Notes: generated from the letters alone by a model not told the origin. A stretch of 36,353 nucleotides of DNA from Actinomadura formosensis NBRC 14204 (GCF_001552155.1 NZ_BCQQ01000072.1:1-36353); one strand, 5' to 3'; counted from the stretch's first letter, positions 15,586 to 23,589 are shown. Numbers and translations: made by a program.

Positions 15586-17855
15586 TACTGGCAGGCCTCG
15601 CAGGTCTCGGGGTTCTCCAGGGAGCAGACGGCCGCGGCGACGGTCGTCTGGGCGATCCGCGTCGCCGGGCGGGAACGCAGGTAGTAGGTGGTCTTCAGCC
15701 CGCTCCGCCACGCGTAGGCGTACATCGAGGAGAGCTTGCCGATCGTCGGCGTCTCCATGAACAGGTTCAGCGAGTGCGCCTGGTCGATGTAGGGGGTGCG
15801 GGCGGCGGCGAGGTCGATCAGCGCCTTCTGCGGCAGTTCCCAGGCCGTCCGGTACAGGGACCGCATCTCCTCCGGCAGGTCGACCAGGCCCTGGACGGAG
15901 CCGTTCGCCCTCTTGATCGCCTCCCGGACCGCCGGCGTCCACAGCCCGAGCGACTTCAGGTCGTCCACGAGGTAGCCGTTGATCTGCAGGAACTCGCCGG
16001 ACAGCGTCTCGCGCTTGAACAGGTTGGACACCTGCGGCTCGATGCACTCGCAGCAGCCCGCGATGGACGCGATCGTGGCGGTCGGCGCGATCGCGATCAG
16101 CAGCGAGTTGCGGAGCCCGACCTCGGCGACGCGTGCGCGGAGCGCGGCCCATTCGCGGGGACGGGCCGGGGCCGCGTCCGGGAAGTGGTCCACGTGGAGC
16201 CGGCCGCGGGCCGTGCGCGTCATGCCGTAGGCGGGCAGCGGGCCGTGGAGAGCGGCCAGGTCGGCGGACGCGTGGTAGGCGGCCAGCGCGATCTCCTCGG
16301 CGATGCGGGTGGACAGGGCGCGGGCCTCGTCCGAGTCGAACGGCAGGCGGAGCGTGAAGAAGACGTCCGCGAGCCCCATCACGCCCAGGCCGACCGGCCG
16401 CCACTTGCGGTTTGCCTTCTCCGCCTCCGGCGTGGGGTAGAAGCCCCTGTCGATGGTGCGGTCCAAGAACCGGACGGCCGTGCGGACCGTGGAACGAAGC
16501 CGCTCCCAGTCGACCCCAGCGGAAGTGACGTGCGCGGCCAGATTCACCGATCCGAGGTTGCAGACGGCCGCCTCGCCATCGCTCGTCACCTCAAGGATCT
16601 CCGTGCACAGGTTCGACAGGTGCACGGTCTGGCCCGGCTCGGCGGTCTGGTTGCAGGCGCGGTTGGCGGCGTCCTTGAACGTCATCCAGCCGTTGCCCGT
16701 TTCGGCGAGCGTCCGCATCATGCGCCCGTACAGCTTGCGGGCCGGGAGCTGCCGGACGAACCGTCCGTCCCGCTCGGCCGCCCGGTACGCCTCGTCGAAC
16801 GCCTCGCCCCACAGGTCCGCCAGCTCGGGGACCTCTTGCGGGTCGAACAGCGACCACGTCGCGTCGGCCTCGACGCGGCGCATGAACTCGTCCGGGATCC
16901 AGTTGGCGAGGTTCAGGTTGTGGGTGCGGCGCGCGTCCTCGCCGGTGTTGTCGCGCAGTTCGAGGAACTCCTCGATGTCGGCGTGCCACGGCTCCAGGTA
17001 CACGCAGGCCGCGCCCTTGCGGCGCCCGCCCTGGTTGACGGCCGCGACGGACGCGTCCAGCGTGCGCAGCCACGGGACGATCCCGTTCGAATGCCCGTTG
17101 GTGCCGCGGATCAGCGAGCCGCGCGAGCGGACCTTCGTCCAGGAGATCCCGATGCCGCCCGCGTACTTGCTGAGCCGCGCGACCTGCCCGTACCGCTCGT
17201 AGATCGACTCCAGCTCGTCGCGCGGCGAGTCGAGCAGGAAGCAGGACGACAGCTGCGGGCGGCGCGCCGCCGAGTTGAACAGCGTCGGCGAACTCGGCAG
17301 ATACGACAGCGTGCTGAGCAGCCCGTACAGCTCGGCCGCCTCCTCGACACCGTCGGCCAGCCCGCACGCCACCCGCAGCAGGAAGTGCTGGGGCCGCTCC
17401 AGGACGAGCCGCGACCGCGGATGCCGCAGCAGATACCGGTCGTAGAGGGTGCGGAGCCCGAAGTACTCGAAACGGTCGTCGGCGGATTCGTCGATGAGGG
17501 CGTCGAGGGCGGGCGCGTTGGCGGCGGCGAACGCGGCCGGGGCGTCCGCCAGCAGGCCCTCCCGGTGCGCGGCGGCGATCGACTCGGCGAACGCCGTGAC
17601 GCCGGCGGACGCCGCCTCGTCCCGGATCCGGCGGCCGAGCAGCCGCGCGGCGACCCTGGAGTATCCGGGTTCGGCGGGCACCAGTGCGGCGGCCTCGCCG
17701 ATCGCGAGGTCCCGCAGCGCCGCCACGTCCAGCCCGTCCCCGGACCGGACGGCGGCCAGCACCCGTCCCGCCTCGACGTCCGGTACCCCGTCGCAGGCCG
17801 CCTCGACCTCGGCGGCGATCTCCGCCGCCGGCGGCGCGGCCAGAGCCTGTGTCAC
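15585..17855 (-). CDS. nrdA: Ribonucleotide reductase class I, alpha subunit (NrdA)
   Basis: Catalytic large subunit reducing ribonucleoside diphosphates. Active-site residues: SSCFLLDS (first redox Cys), NLCTEIL (Asn, thiyl Cys, Glu) and AVCNLGSVN (second redox Cys). The tail has the disulfide-shuttling CEAC pair. The N-terminus is shortened or degenerate as an ATP-cone: the usual KRDG motif is absent, so activity-site allostery may be lost. GTG 17855 is preferred, with GAGGGGAG 6 nt upstream; the ATG at 17861 is too close to that RBS. About 95 nt of leader separates it from a cobalamin riboswitch, as in S. coelicolor nrdABS, where class I is switched off when B12 supports class II NrdJ. Confidence 0.95.
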   Translation of the reverse strand: MTQALAAPPAAEIAAEVEAACDGVPDVEAGRVLAAVRSGDGLDVAALRDLAIGEAAALVPAEPGYSRVAARLLGRRIRDEAASAGVTAFAESIAAAHREGLLADAPAAFAAANAPALDALIDESADDRFEYFGLRTLYDRYLLRHPRSRLVLERPQHFLLRVACGLADGVEEAAELYGLLSTLSYLPSSPTLFNSAARRPQLSSCFLLDSPRDELESIYERYGQVARLSKYAGGIGISWTKVRSRGSLIRGTNGHSNGIVPWLRTLDASVAAVNQGGRRKGAACVYLEPWHADIEEFLELRDNTGEDARRTHNLNLANWIPDEFMRRVEADATWSLFDPQEVPELADLWGEAFDEAYRAAERDGRFVRQLPARKLYGRMMRTLAETGNGWMTFKDAANRACNQTAEPGQTVHLSNLCTEILEVTSDGEAAVCNLGSVNLAAHVTSAGVDWERLRSTVRTAVRFLDRTIDRGFYPTPEAEKANRKWRPVGLGVMGLADVFFTLRLPFDSDEARALSTRIAEEIALAAYHASADLAALHGPLPAYGMTRTARGRLHVDHFPDAAPARPREWAALRARVAEVGLRNSLLIAIAPTATIASIAGCCECIEPQVSNLFKRETLSGEFLQINGYLVDDLKSLGLWTPAVREAIKRANGSVQGLVDLPEEMRSLYRTAWELPQKALIDLAAARTPYIDQAHSLNLFMETPTIGKLSSMYAYAWRSGLKTTYYLRSRPATRIAQTTVAAAVCSLENPETCEACQ

Positions 17856-17948
17856 GTGCATCTCCCCTCGCAAGCGCCTCGCGGAGGCATGCGAACGGGA
17901 CACGGCGGCACGCCGCGCTCCGCCCCCGGTCCACCCGCGAGACCTGGA

Positions 17949-18145
17949 CGTGTCGGGCTGGCAGGTCTTCGGACTCGCGGGCGCCGCCTCGAAAGGCGTC
18001 CTACTGGCCGTCGCTTCCCGGGCCGCGCGGCCCAGTGCGTGATGACGGCGGTCGTTCCCGCTCACCGCTGCGGGGCAGTCCCGGACTCGCACCGGGTTCC
18101 CTCTTGCGACGCCCCCGCCGCGAACGACGGGGGCGAACCAGCACG
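17949..18145 (-). promoter_or_regulatory. Cobalamin (B12) riboswitch upstream of nrdAB
   Basis: On the minus strand the leader carries the cobalamin aptamer core: CCGGTGCGAGTCCGGGAC then TGCCCCGCAGCGGTGA, later GGCCAGTAGGA, and the B12 box GAGTCCGAAGACCTGCC. A P1 helix can form between CGTGCTGG at the 5' end and CCAG...CACG at the 3' end. The tract between aptamer and nrdA has a GCCTC-CGC-GAGGC hairpin next to the RBS and no U-tract, which suggests control of translation (inference). B12 should lower nrdAB expression. Confidence 0.92.
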
Positions 18146-18152
18146 GGATTGA

Positions 18153-18199
18153 ACCCTACATGTAGTTGACGATCTTTGCGCAACCCCAAGATGTTGGGC
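18153..18199 (-). promoter_or_regulatory. nrdAB promoter with tandem NrdR boxes
   Basis: Two palindromic sites, CTACATGTAG (centre 18160/61) and CCAAGATGTTGG (centre 18191/92), lie exactly 31 bp apart. That is three helical turns, the spacing typical of NrdR box pairs (consensus ACACwATATATwGTGT). A candidate minus-strand promoter is -35 TTGCGC (18183-18178), 19-bp spacer, -10 TAGGGT (18158-18153). It would start RNA near the first riboswitch base. Box 1 overlaps the -10 and box 2 abuts the -35, fitting repression. Confidence 0.7.
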
Positions 18200-18251
18200 G
18201 TGTCACGCGGAACTTAGGGTCGCCTGCACGGCCGCCGCAGGTGCTGGGACG

Positions 18252-18890
18252 ATGGTCACCGTCATGCCCGTCCATCCCCCGCCGTTCCGGACCGCACGCG
18301 CGGTGGTGTTCGCCACCGTGTGCATCACCCTGACCGTTCTCGGGCACGTCCTCGCGGGTGGCGCCGCGGTGCCGGGGTGGGCGGCGGCGACGGGATTCGG
18401 CGCGGTGCTGGGCGTGACGCTGCTGCTGGCGGGCCATGAACGCTCACTGGCGACGATCCTCGGCGGGCTCCTCGGCGGGCAGTTCGCGCTGCACACGCTG
18501 TTCACGCACTCGGCCGCCCAGGCGACCCACCACGCTCCCGCCATGCACGCGGCCATGGCGCACGGCGCGGACACCGTGGCGGCGCCGGCCGCGCACGGCG
18601 GCGACAGCCTCGGGATGACGCTCGCGCACTGCGTGGCCGCGCTGGTCGCGGCGTGGTGGCTGCGGCGCGGCGAGCGGGCCGCGTGGACGCTGGCCCGCCG
18701 GGTCGCCGCCGTCGCCGACCGCCCGGTCCGGCTGCTGCTCGCCCTGCTCACCATCGAGGCGGCGAACCCCCCGCGGCCGGTCGCGGTGGTCCCGGCGGCG
18801 GACGCCGTCCCGGCCGCCGGCCGCGTGCTGCGGCATCAGGTCGTCCGGCGGGGTCCCCCTGCACGTTCGGGGGCGCTCGCACACCGCTGA
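18252..18890 (+). CDS. His-rich multi-pass membrane protein, copper-associated
   Basis: 212-aa integral membrane protein with hydrophobic helices near residues 18-38, 45-62, 68-82 and 120-136. A His-rich segment lies around residues 80-115 (HTLFTHSAA, ATHHAPAMHAAMAHG). A basic, Pro-rich C-terminal tail is likely cytoplasmic. I know no named family for it. It sits 76 bp before a YcnI/CopC pair, so a role in periplasmic copper handling is plausible by context and histidine content. ATG 18252 is used; ATG 18264 is an alternative. Confidence 0.65.
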   Translation: MVTVMPVHPPPFRTARAVVFATVCITLTVLGHVLAGGAAVPGWAAATGFGAVLGVTLLLAGHERSLATILGGLLGGQFALHTLFTHSAAQATHHAPAMHAAMAHGADTVAAPAAHGGDSLGMTLAHCVAALVAAWWLRRGERAAWTLARRVAAVADRPVRLLLALLTIEAANPPRPVAVVPAADAVPAAGRVLRHQVVRRGPPARSGALAHR

Positions 18891-18966
18891 AGCGGGCGCC
18901 GTACGTCACCGGACGCCGATCCCCGGCCATCCGGCTCTTCCCGTACGACTCGAACGGAGTTCCGCC

Positions 18967-19668
18967 ATGCCTTTCGTCCCGCATGCGCGCCGCCTCGGCG
19001 CCCTCGCGGCCCTGTCCGCCGCGTCCGTGCTCGGCCTCGCCACGGCCGCGTCCGCGCACGTCACCGCCAACCCGAAGACCGCCGAGCAGGGCTCGTACAC
19101 CAAGGTGGCGTTCCGGGTGCCGAACGAGCACGGCAACGCGTCCACGACCAAGCTCGTGATACACCTGCCGGTCGAGCATCCGCTGGCGTCGGTGTCGGTG
19201 CGTCCCCTGCCCGGCTGGACGGCGAAGGTGGAGAAGTCGAAGCTGCCGGAGCCGATGAAGGCCCACGGCGGCGAACTCACCGAGGCCGTCACCACGATCA
19301 CCTGGACCGGCGGCAAGATCGAACCGGGCCAGTTCCAGGAGTTCGACGTGTCGATGGGCCCGCTCCCGGCCGACACCGACCAAATGATGTTCAAGGCCGA
19401 CCAGACGTACTCGAACGGCGAGGTCGTCAAGTGGGAGGAGGCCCCGGCGGACGGCGCCGCCGAACCGGAGCACCCGGCCCCGTCGCTCAGGCTCCTGCCG
19501 AAGGGCGACGCGCAGACGGCCGGCCTGACCGCGAACGTGAAGCCCACCGCCGAGGCGGCGCCCGATGACGGGACGGCCCGGCTGCTCGGCGGCATCGGCA
19601 TCGCGGCCGGTGTGATCGGCATCGGCGTGGGCGGCTACGGCCTGACCCGCGCACGGAGCCGGTCATGA
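18967..19668 (+). CDS. YcnI-family (DUF1775) copper-binding exported protein
   Basis: 233-aa membrane-anchored extracytoplasmic protein. The signal peptide ends at ASA-HVTANPKTA, leaving an N-terminal His as in the YcnI copper site (His N-terminus plus Glu and Trp; here EQGSY and nearby residues are candidates). A beta-rich DUF1775 domain spans about 31-165 (FRVPNEHGN, ITWTGGKI). After an Ala/Pro-rich linker a C-terminal transmembrane helix (LLGGIGIAAGVIGIG) and short basic tail anchor it. The next gene starts inside its stop codon (ATGA), so the two are co-translated. Probable role: copper acquisition or delivery at the cell surface. Confidence 0.88.
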   Translation: MPFVPHARRLGALAALSAASVLGLATAASAHVTANPKTAEQGSYTKVAFRVPNEHGNASTTKLVIHLPVEHPLASVSVRPLPGWTAKVEKSKLPEPMKAHGGELTEAVTTITWTGGKIEPGQFQEFDVSMGPLPADTDQMMFKADQTYSNGEVVKWEEAPADGAAEPEHPAPSLRLLPKGDAQTAGLTANVKPTAEAAPDDGTARLLGGIGIAAGVIGIGVGGYGLTRARSRS

Positions 19669-20186
19669 GGCGCCTCGCGGTCATCTTCGTGACCATGGGA
19701 ACGGCCCTGGCGCTGACCGCGGCCCCGGCGTCCGCCCACACCACGCTGACGTCGGCGAGCCCGGCGAAGGACGCGACGGTCAAGGCACCGTCCGAGATCG
19801 TCCTGACCTACGCCGACCCGGTGCGGCTGCCGCGCGTGGTGGTAACGGACGCGTCGGGCGCGCAGCGCCAGGCGGGGGCGGCCCGTGCGGTGGACAACAA
19901 GGTCACCCAGCCGATCCACGGCACGCTGCCGAACGGCGAGTACACGGTGGGCTGGCGCGTCGTCGCCTCCGACGGCCACCCGGTCGAGGGCACCTACACC
20001 TTCACCGTGAGCGGGTCACGGGCCGCCGCCCAGCCCGCCCCCTCGGCACCGTCCCCGACGACCACCACGTCCACCCAGGATTCGGGCGACTCCTCGGGCT
20101 GGCTGTGGATCGGCCTGCTCGCCCTGGCCATCGCCGCGGCGACCGGCACGACCACCTGGCTCCGCCGCTCCCGGTCCAAGGGCTGA
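19665..20186 (+). CDS. CopC-domain copper-binding membrane-anchored protein
   Basis: 173 aa. Signal peptide ends APASA-HTTLTSASPAK, giving the N-terminal His of the CopC Cu(II) site; the other ligands are in VVASDGHPVEG (Asp and His). The beta-sandwich runs from about residue 25 to 120 and keeps PSEIVLTYADPV, typical of the family. A Ser/Thr/Pro linker and C-terminal transmembrane helix follow (WLWIGLLALAIAAATG) with a basic tail. No CopD-type membrane domain is fused. It overlaps the YcnI gene by 4 nt. Likely binds periplasmic copper together with YcnI. Confidence 0.88.
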   Translation: MRRLAVIFVTMGTALALTAAPASAHTTLTSASPAKDATVKAPSEIVLTYADPVRLPRVVVTDASGAQRQAGAARAVDNKVTQPIHGTLPNGEYTVGWRVVASDGHPVEGTYTFTVSGSRAAAQPAPSAPSPTTTTSTQDSGDSSGWLWIGLLALAIAAATGTTTWLRRSRSKG

Positions 20187-20206
20187 CCGCCGCACCGCGC
20201 ATCGGG

Positions 20207-20251
20207 GTCACAGGCCGGCGCGACCGCTCGCCGGTCGTGCCGGCCTGTGAC
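20207..20251 (+). terminator. Strong hairpin after the copper operon
   Basis: A 20-bp stem (left arm GTCACAGGCC-GGCGCGACCG) with a single G-U pair and a 5-nt loop lies 21 nt after the CopC stop. No U-tract follows. It isolates the copper genes from the transporter gene. Confidence 0.75.
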
Positions 20252-20273
20252 GTATGTCCCCTTCAGTAGTGGG

Positions 20274-20303
20274 TTGTGTTTTCCAACTAACGATTGCTAC
20301 CTT
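20274..20303 (+). promoter_or_regulatory. Candidate promoter of the MFS gene
   Basis: TTGTGT and TACCTT separated by 18 bp match the housekeeping pattern, 39 bp upstream of the GTG start. An imperfect dyad (AGTGGGTTG-N6-CCAACT) overlaps the -35 and could bind the HxlR-type regulator encoded downstream; that link is a guess. Confidence 0.45.
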
Positions 20304-20341
20304 CGCGTAACCCACCGCCAGTCGAACTTGCGAGGAGAGCC

Positions 20342-21742
20342 GTGAACCCATCAGACACGCGGACCGCCGGTACCGCCGCGCCGGCACGGCCGGCACGCTT
20401 CGGGACGGTCTTCGCGATCGTCGTGGCCGGGGTGGCGATGTCCAACCTCGACCTGTTCATCGTCAACGTGGCGCTGCCCCAGATCGGCGGCCACTTCTCC
20501 GGCGCACCGCTGGCGTCCCTGTCCTGGATCCTCAACGCCTACGCGGTGATCTTCGCGGCGCTGCTGGTGCCGGCCGGCGGGCTGGCCGACCGCACCGGCC
20601 CCAAACGCGCCTACCTGCTCGGCGTCGCGGTGTTCACGCTCGCGTCCGTCGGCTGCGCGCTCGCCCCGGGCGTGTGGTGGCTGGTGGCGGCGCGGGTGGT
20701 GCAGGCGGCGGGTGCGGCGGCCCTCATCCCGTCCTCGCTCGGCCTGCTGCTGGCGGCGGCGCCGCCGGAGCGGCGGATGGCCGCGGTGCGCGGCTGGACG
20801 GCCGTCAGCGGACTGGCCGCCGCCCTCGGTCCCGTCATCGGCGGGCTGCTCACCGAGTTCGACTGGCGGTGGGTCTTCCTCATCAACGTGCCCATCGGCG
20901 CCGCCGCGCTGATCGCCGGGGCCCGGCTGCTGCCCGGCGCGCCCGCCCGGCGGGACGCGCAGCGGCCCGATCTGCTCGGCGCGGCCGTGCTGACGCTGGC
21001 GATCGCCGTCCTCGCCCTCGGCATCGTCCGGGGCCCGGACTGGGGCTGGGGTTCGGCGAAGATCCTCGGGTCGCTGGCGGCGGCCGTGGCGCTGCTGGCG
21101 TGGTTCGTGCTGCGTTCGGCGCGGCACCCCGCGCCGGTGCTGCCGCTGGGGCTGCTGCGGGCACCGGCGTTCAGCCCCGCGTCGCTCGCCAACATCATGT
21201 TCGCGGTGGCGTTCGCCGCGATGCTGCTGTCCTGCGTGCTGTGGTGCCAGGACGTGTGGGAGTGGTCGGCGCTGCGCACCGGCCTGGCGATCACGCCCGG
21301 TCCGCTGATGGTGCCCGCGCTGGCGATCGGCGGCGCGCCGATCGCCCGCCGGATCGGCGCGGGCCCGCTCGCGATCGCCGGATGCGTCACGTTCGCGGTG
21401 GGCGTCGGCTGGTGGATGTGGCGGATGCCGGACGGCTACGCGGCCGGGATGCTGCCCGGAATGCTGCTCACCGGCGTCGGGGTCGGGCTGACGCTGCCCA
21501 CGCTGATCGGCGCGGCCGTCTCCGTGCTGCCCCCGCAGAGCTTCTCCACCGGCTCGGCGGTCGTCACGATGGCGCGGCAGGTCGGCACGGTCGTCGGCGT
21601 CGCCGCGCTGACCGCCGTGCTCGGCGGGGGCGGGGCCGCGCGTTCCGAAGCCGGCTTCGACGCCGGCTGGCTGCTGACGGTGCTGGCGACCGCCGCCGCC
21701 GCGCTCGTGTGCCTGTTCATCCCCCGCGCCCGCGGGGAATGA
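20342..21742 (+). CDS. MFS drug exporter, DHA2 (14-TM, EmrB/QacA) family
   Basis: 466-aa membrane transporter. GTG 20342 has GAGGAGAG upstream. Family motifs: motif A region GLADRTGPKRAYLLG, motif B/C regions RVVQAAGAAALIPSS and AAALGPVIGGLL, and the DHA2 stretch DWRWVFLINVPIG. Helices fill the protein, consistent with 14 transmembrane segments. Expected to export small hydrophobic drugs or a metabolite with the proton gradient; substrate unknown. It is followed 87 bp later by an HxlR regulator on the same strand, a frequent pairing for exporters induced by their substrates. Confidence 0.9.
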   Translation: MNPSDTRTAGTAAPARPARFGTVFAIVVAGVAMSNLDLFIVNVALPQIGGHFSGAPLASLSWILNAYAVIFAALLVPAGGLADRTGPKRAYLLGVAVFTLASVGCALAPGVWWLVAARVVQAAGAAALIPSSLGLLLAAAPPERRMAAVRGWTAVSGLAAALGPVIGGLLTEFDWRWVFLINVPIGAAALIAGARLLPGAPARRDAQRPDLLGAAVLTLAIAVLALGIVRGPDWGWGSAKILGSLAAAVALLAWFVLRSARHPAPVLPLGLLRAPAFSPASLANIMFAVAFAAMLLSCVLWCQDVWEWSALRTGLAITPGPLMVPALAIGGAPIARRIGAGPLAIAGCVTFAVGVGWWMWRMPDGYAAGMLPGMLLTGVGVGLTLPTLIGAAVSVLPPQSFSTGSAVVTMARQVGTVVGVAALTAVLGGGGAARSEAGFDAGWLLTVLATAAAALVCLFIPRARGE

Positions 21743-21829
21743 CCCCGCTCAAGGTGAAACGAGCGTCCTCTGCCCCGGCCCCGGAGCGCGCGGATCGGAA
21801 AACGCAACTGACCCGCCTATCATGAGGCC

Positions 21830-22273
21830 ATGGAGAAGAGCGCCGCTCCACGTGAATGCTCGGTCGCCGACGCGCTCCAGATCGTCGGGGAACGGTGGAC
21901 GCTGCTGGTGGTCCGGGAACTGCTCTACGGGGTGCGGCGGTTCGACGGGATCGTCCGCAACACCGGCGCGGCCCGCGACATCCTCACCACCCGGCTGCGC
22001 AAGCTGGAGGACGCGGGCCTCGTCCGGCGGGAGCTCTACAGCACCCGCCCGGCCCGGTACGAGTACCACCTGACTCCCCAGGGACGGGAGCTCAGCGACG
22101 TGCTGGCCGTCCTGATGAAGTGGGGCGACCGGCACCTCAACCCCGGCGACCCGCCCGTCCGGTGGGTGCATACCTGCGGTGAGGACCTCGACCCGATAGT
22201 GGTCTGCGCCCACTGCGGGCGGCCCGCCCGCGAAGGCGGACACCCCACCGGCCGCGGCGCCCGCACAGCGTGA
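21830..22273 (+). CDS. HxlR-family transcriptional regulator
   Basis: 147-aa winged-helix regulator. N-terminal CSVADALQIVGERWTLLVVREL is the HxlR signature with the conserved Cys; the recognition region is ARDILTTRLRKLEDAGLV, and the wing includes RYEYHLTPQGREL. The C-terminal tail carries Cys in HTCGED and CAHCG, as in many actinobacterial members. Family members sense electrophiles, quinones or drugs. The upstream exporter is the likely target. Start ATG has no strong RBS and lies close to a possible TATCAT box, so a very short leader is possible. Confidence 0.88.
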   Translation: MEKSAAPRECSVADALQIVGERWTLLVVRELLYGVRRFDGIVRNTGAARDILTTRLRKLEDAGLVRRELYSTRPARYEYHLTPQGRELSDVLAVLMKWGDRHLNPGDPPVRWVHTCGEDLDPIVVCAHCGRPAREGGHPTGRGARTA

Positions 22274-22317
22274 CGAGCCGGACCAGGCCGGCGATACGGC
22301 AGGCCGGCGGCGGGTGA

Positions 22318-22790
22318 CCGGGATATCGCATCGATCCGCGGGACGCGGAGGAGTTCGAGGCCGCCTACGCGCGGGCATCGGTCCCGCTCGCCGCCGCGCC
22401 CCAGTGCGTGGACTACGAACTGTCCCGCTGCGTCGAGGAGCCCTCGGCCTACGTCCTGCGCATCTGCTGGACGTCCGCCGATGACCACATGCGGGGCTTC
22501 CGCGGCGGTGCGCACTTTCCCGCGTTCTTCGCCGAGATCAAGCCGTACGTGCGGCGGATCGAGGAGATGCGGCACTACGAGCGGACGCCCGTGCGCGGCG
22601 CCGGCTCGTCCGTCCCGACGATGTACGACTGGGCGGGCGGGAGCGCGGCGTTCGAGCGGCTGACCGAGGTCTTCTACACGAACGTCCTCAAGGACGAGCT
22701 GCTGCGTCCCCTCTTCGAGCACATGGACCCGGACCACCCGAAGTGGGTCGCGATCTGGCCGAGCGAGGTCTTCCGCAGCAGCGGGGGGTT
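22318..22790 (+). pseudogene. Antibiotic-biosynthesis-monooxygenase/truncated-hemoglobin fusion gene, broken at both ends
   Basis: The frame reads YRIDPRDAEEFEAAYARA, CVDYELSRCVEEPSAYVL, FRGGAHFPAFFAEIKPY (ABM-type dimeric beta-barrel domain). It then enters a group II truncated hemoglobin (PTMYDWAGGSAAFERLT, FYTNVLKDELLRPLFEHMD, HPKWVAIW). The start is lost: a TGA at 22315 precedes the frame, and the only nearby GTG (22314) is out of frame, suggesting a small indel. The globin stops after PSEVF, before its distal helices, at about 22775-22792, where IS-like sequence (GGGCCTGTTGGAAGTTCGG) begins. The missing 3' end is not elsewhere in the window. Confidence 0.8.
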
Positions 22791-22881
22791 TAGGGCCTGT
22801 TGGAAGTTCGGATCAGTTGCTGCTAGTCACGATTGAGTGACTCGCTCACACCTGGGCGGGGGCGGGCTGTACCACCGGTAC

Positions 22882-22977
22882 ATGACGCGTGGTGATGTGA
22901 CCGATACGGAATGGGAACTGATCGAGCCGCACCTGCCGCTGGGGGTGTCGGGGCCGATCGATGACCTGCGCAATCAG
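22882..22977 (+). mobile_element. IS5-type transposase, N-terminal fragment
   Basis: A 32-codon fragment: MTRGDVTDTEWELIEPHLP then GPIDDLRNQ, the standard beginning of actinobacterial IS5-family transposases (DUF4096-type helix-turn-helix). It breaks off at 22977 and abuts a different transposase on the other strand. About 90 bp of probable IS left end lies upstream. Confidence 0.75.
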
Positions 22978-22978
22978 T

Positions 22979-23224
22979 GCTCAGCAGATACTGCATCCCA
23001 TACGGGTCGCGGTCCCCGGCGTGCTCGGCGATCGTCCAGCAGTTCTTGCGCGGCAACTCCGCCAGCAACCCCTCCAGCAGGCCCCGGAACCGCCGCCGGG
23101 TCTCCACCCGCCTGAACCTGCAGGCCACCCGGCCCAACAGATCCTCCAACATCGTCTGCCACCGGCCAGGGTCTACGCTGGGCCCAGCGGCCACCACGCG
23201 ATCTTCGGTCGTCCTCACAAACAC
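22979..23224 (-). mobile_element. IS701-type transposase, N-terminal fragment
   Basis: 82 codons from GTG 23224. WQTMLEDLLGRVACRFRRVE, RGLLEGLLAELPRKN, WTIAEHAGDRDPYGMQYLLS match the N-terminal domain of IS701/IS4-type DDE transposases. The frame loses homology at 22979, exactly where the IS5-type fragment from the other strand ends. No catalytic domain remains, so it is inert. Confidence 0.7.
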
Positions 23225-23307
23225 CCATGATCACGCGGTGGCCGTCTGCATGCTCCAGCACCCCACCAGCAAGATCACAACTTACCGCTGGAGTATTAGA
23301 CGTCATC

Positions 23308-23529
23308 TCATTTGGCGAGTCGGCGGTGACAGATGAGGGTGGCGGCGATGCCGACGAAGGCCAGGAAGTGTTCGGGCTTGCGTTCGTAGCGGCGGTGCAG
23401 GCGGCGGCAGCCGCTCAGCCAGGACACCGTCCGGTCGGGGAGGCGCAGGGTGTCGGGGCGCAGGGTGGCCAGCGCGATCGCGGTGACCAGGACGCCGACC
23501 GGGATGTTGATGTAGATGCGGCGGGGCGG
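23308..23529 (-). pseudogene. MFS fragment joined in frame to an IS5-type transposase C-terminus
   Basis: A single open frame reads RRIYINIPVGVLVTAIALAT (DHA2-type MFS, equivalent to the WRWIFYINVPVG motif). It continues without a stop into RTVSWLSGCRRLHRRYERKP, then AATLICHRRLAK-stop, the usual C-terminal end of an IS5-family transposase. There is no start codon or RBS, and a TGA lies upstream at 23532-23530. I read it as a recombination scar. The MFS piece is not a copy of the 20.3-kb transporter. Confidence 0.65.
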
Positions 23530-23589
23530 TCACGGGCTGCCTTGACCGCCCCGCCGGACACGATCACATCGGCAACGCGGGATCAGTCA

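Noticed and set aside
15586..16404. An N-terminal extension of the nrdB frame overlapping nrdA
   Set aside because: The extension is low-complexity shadow sequence; family homology begins at the ATG coupled to the nrdA stop.
23303..23533. A minus-strand Pro/His/Arg-rich open frame at the IS scar
   Set aside because: It is the wrong frame; the adjacent frame gives recognisable MFS and transposase sequence.
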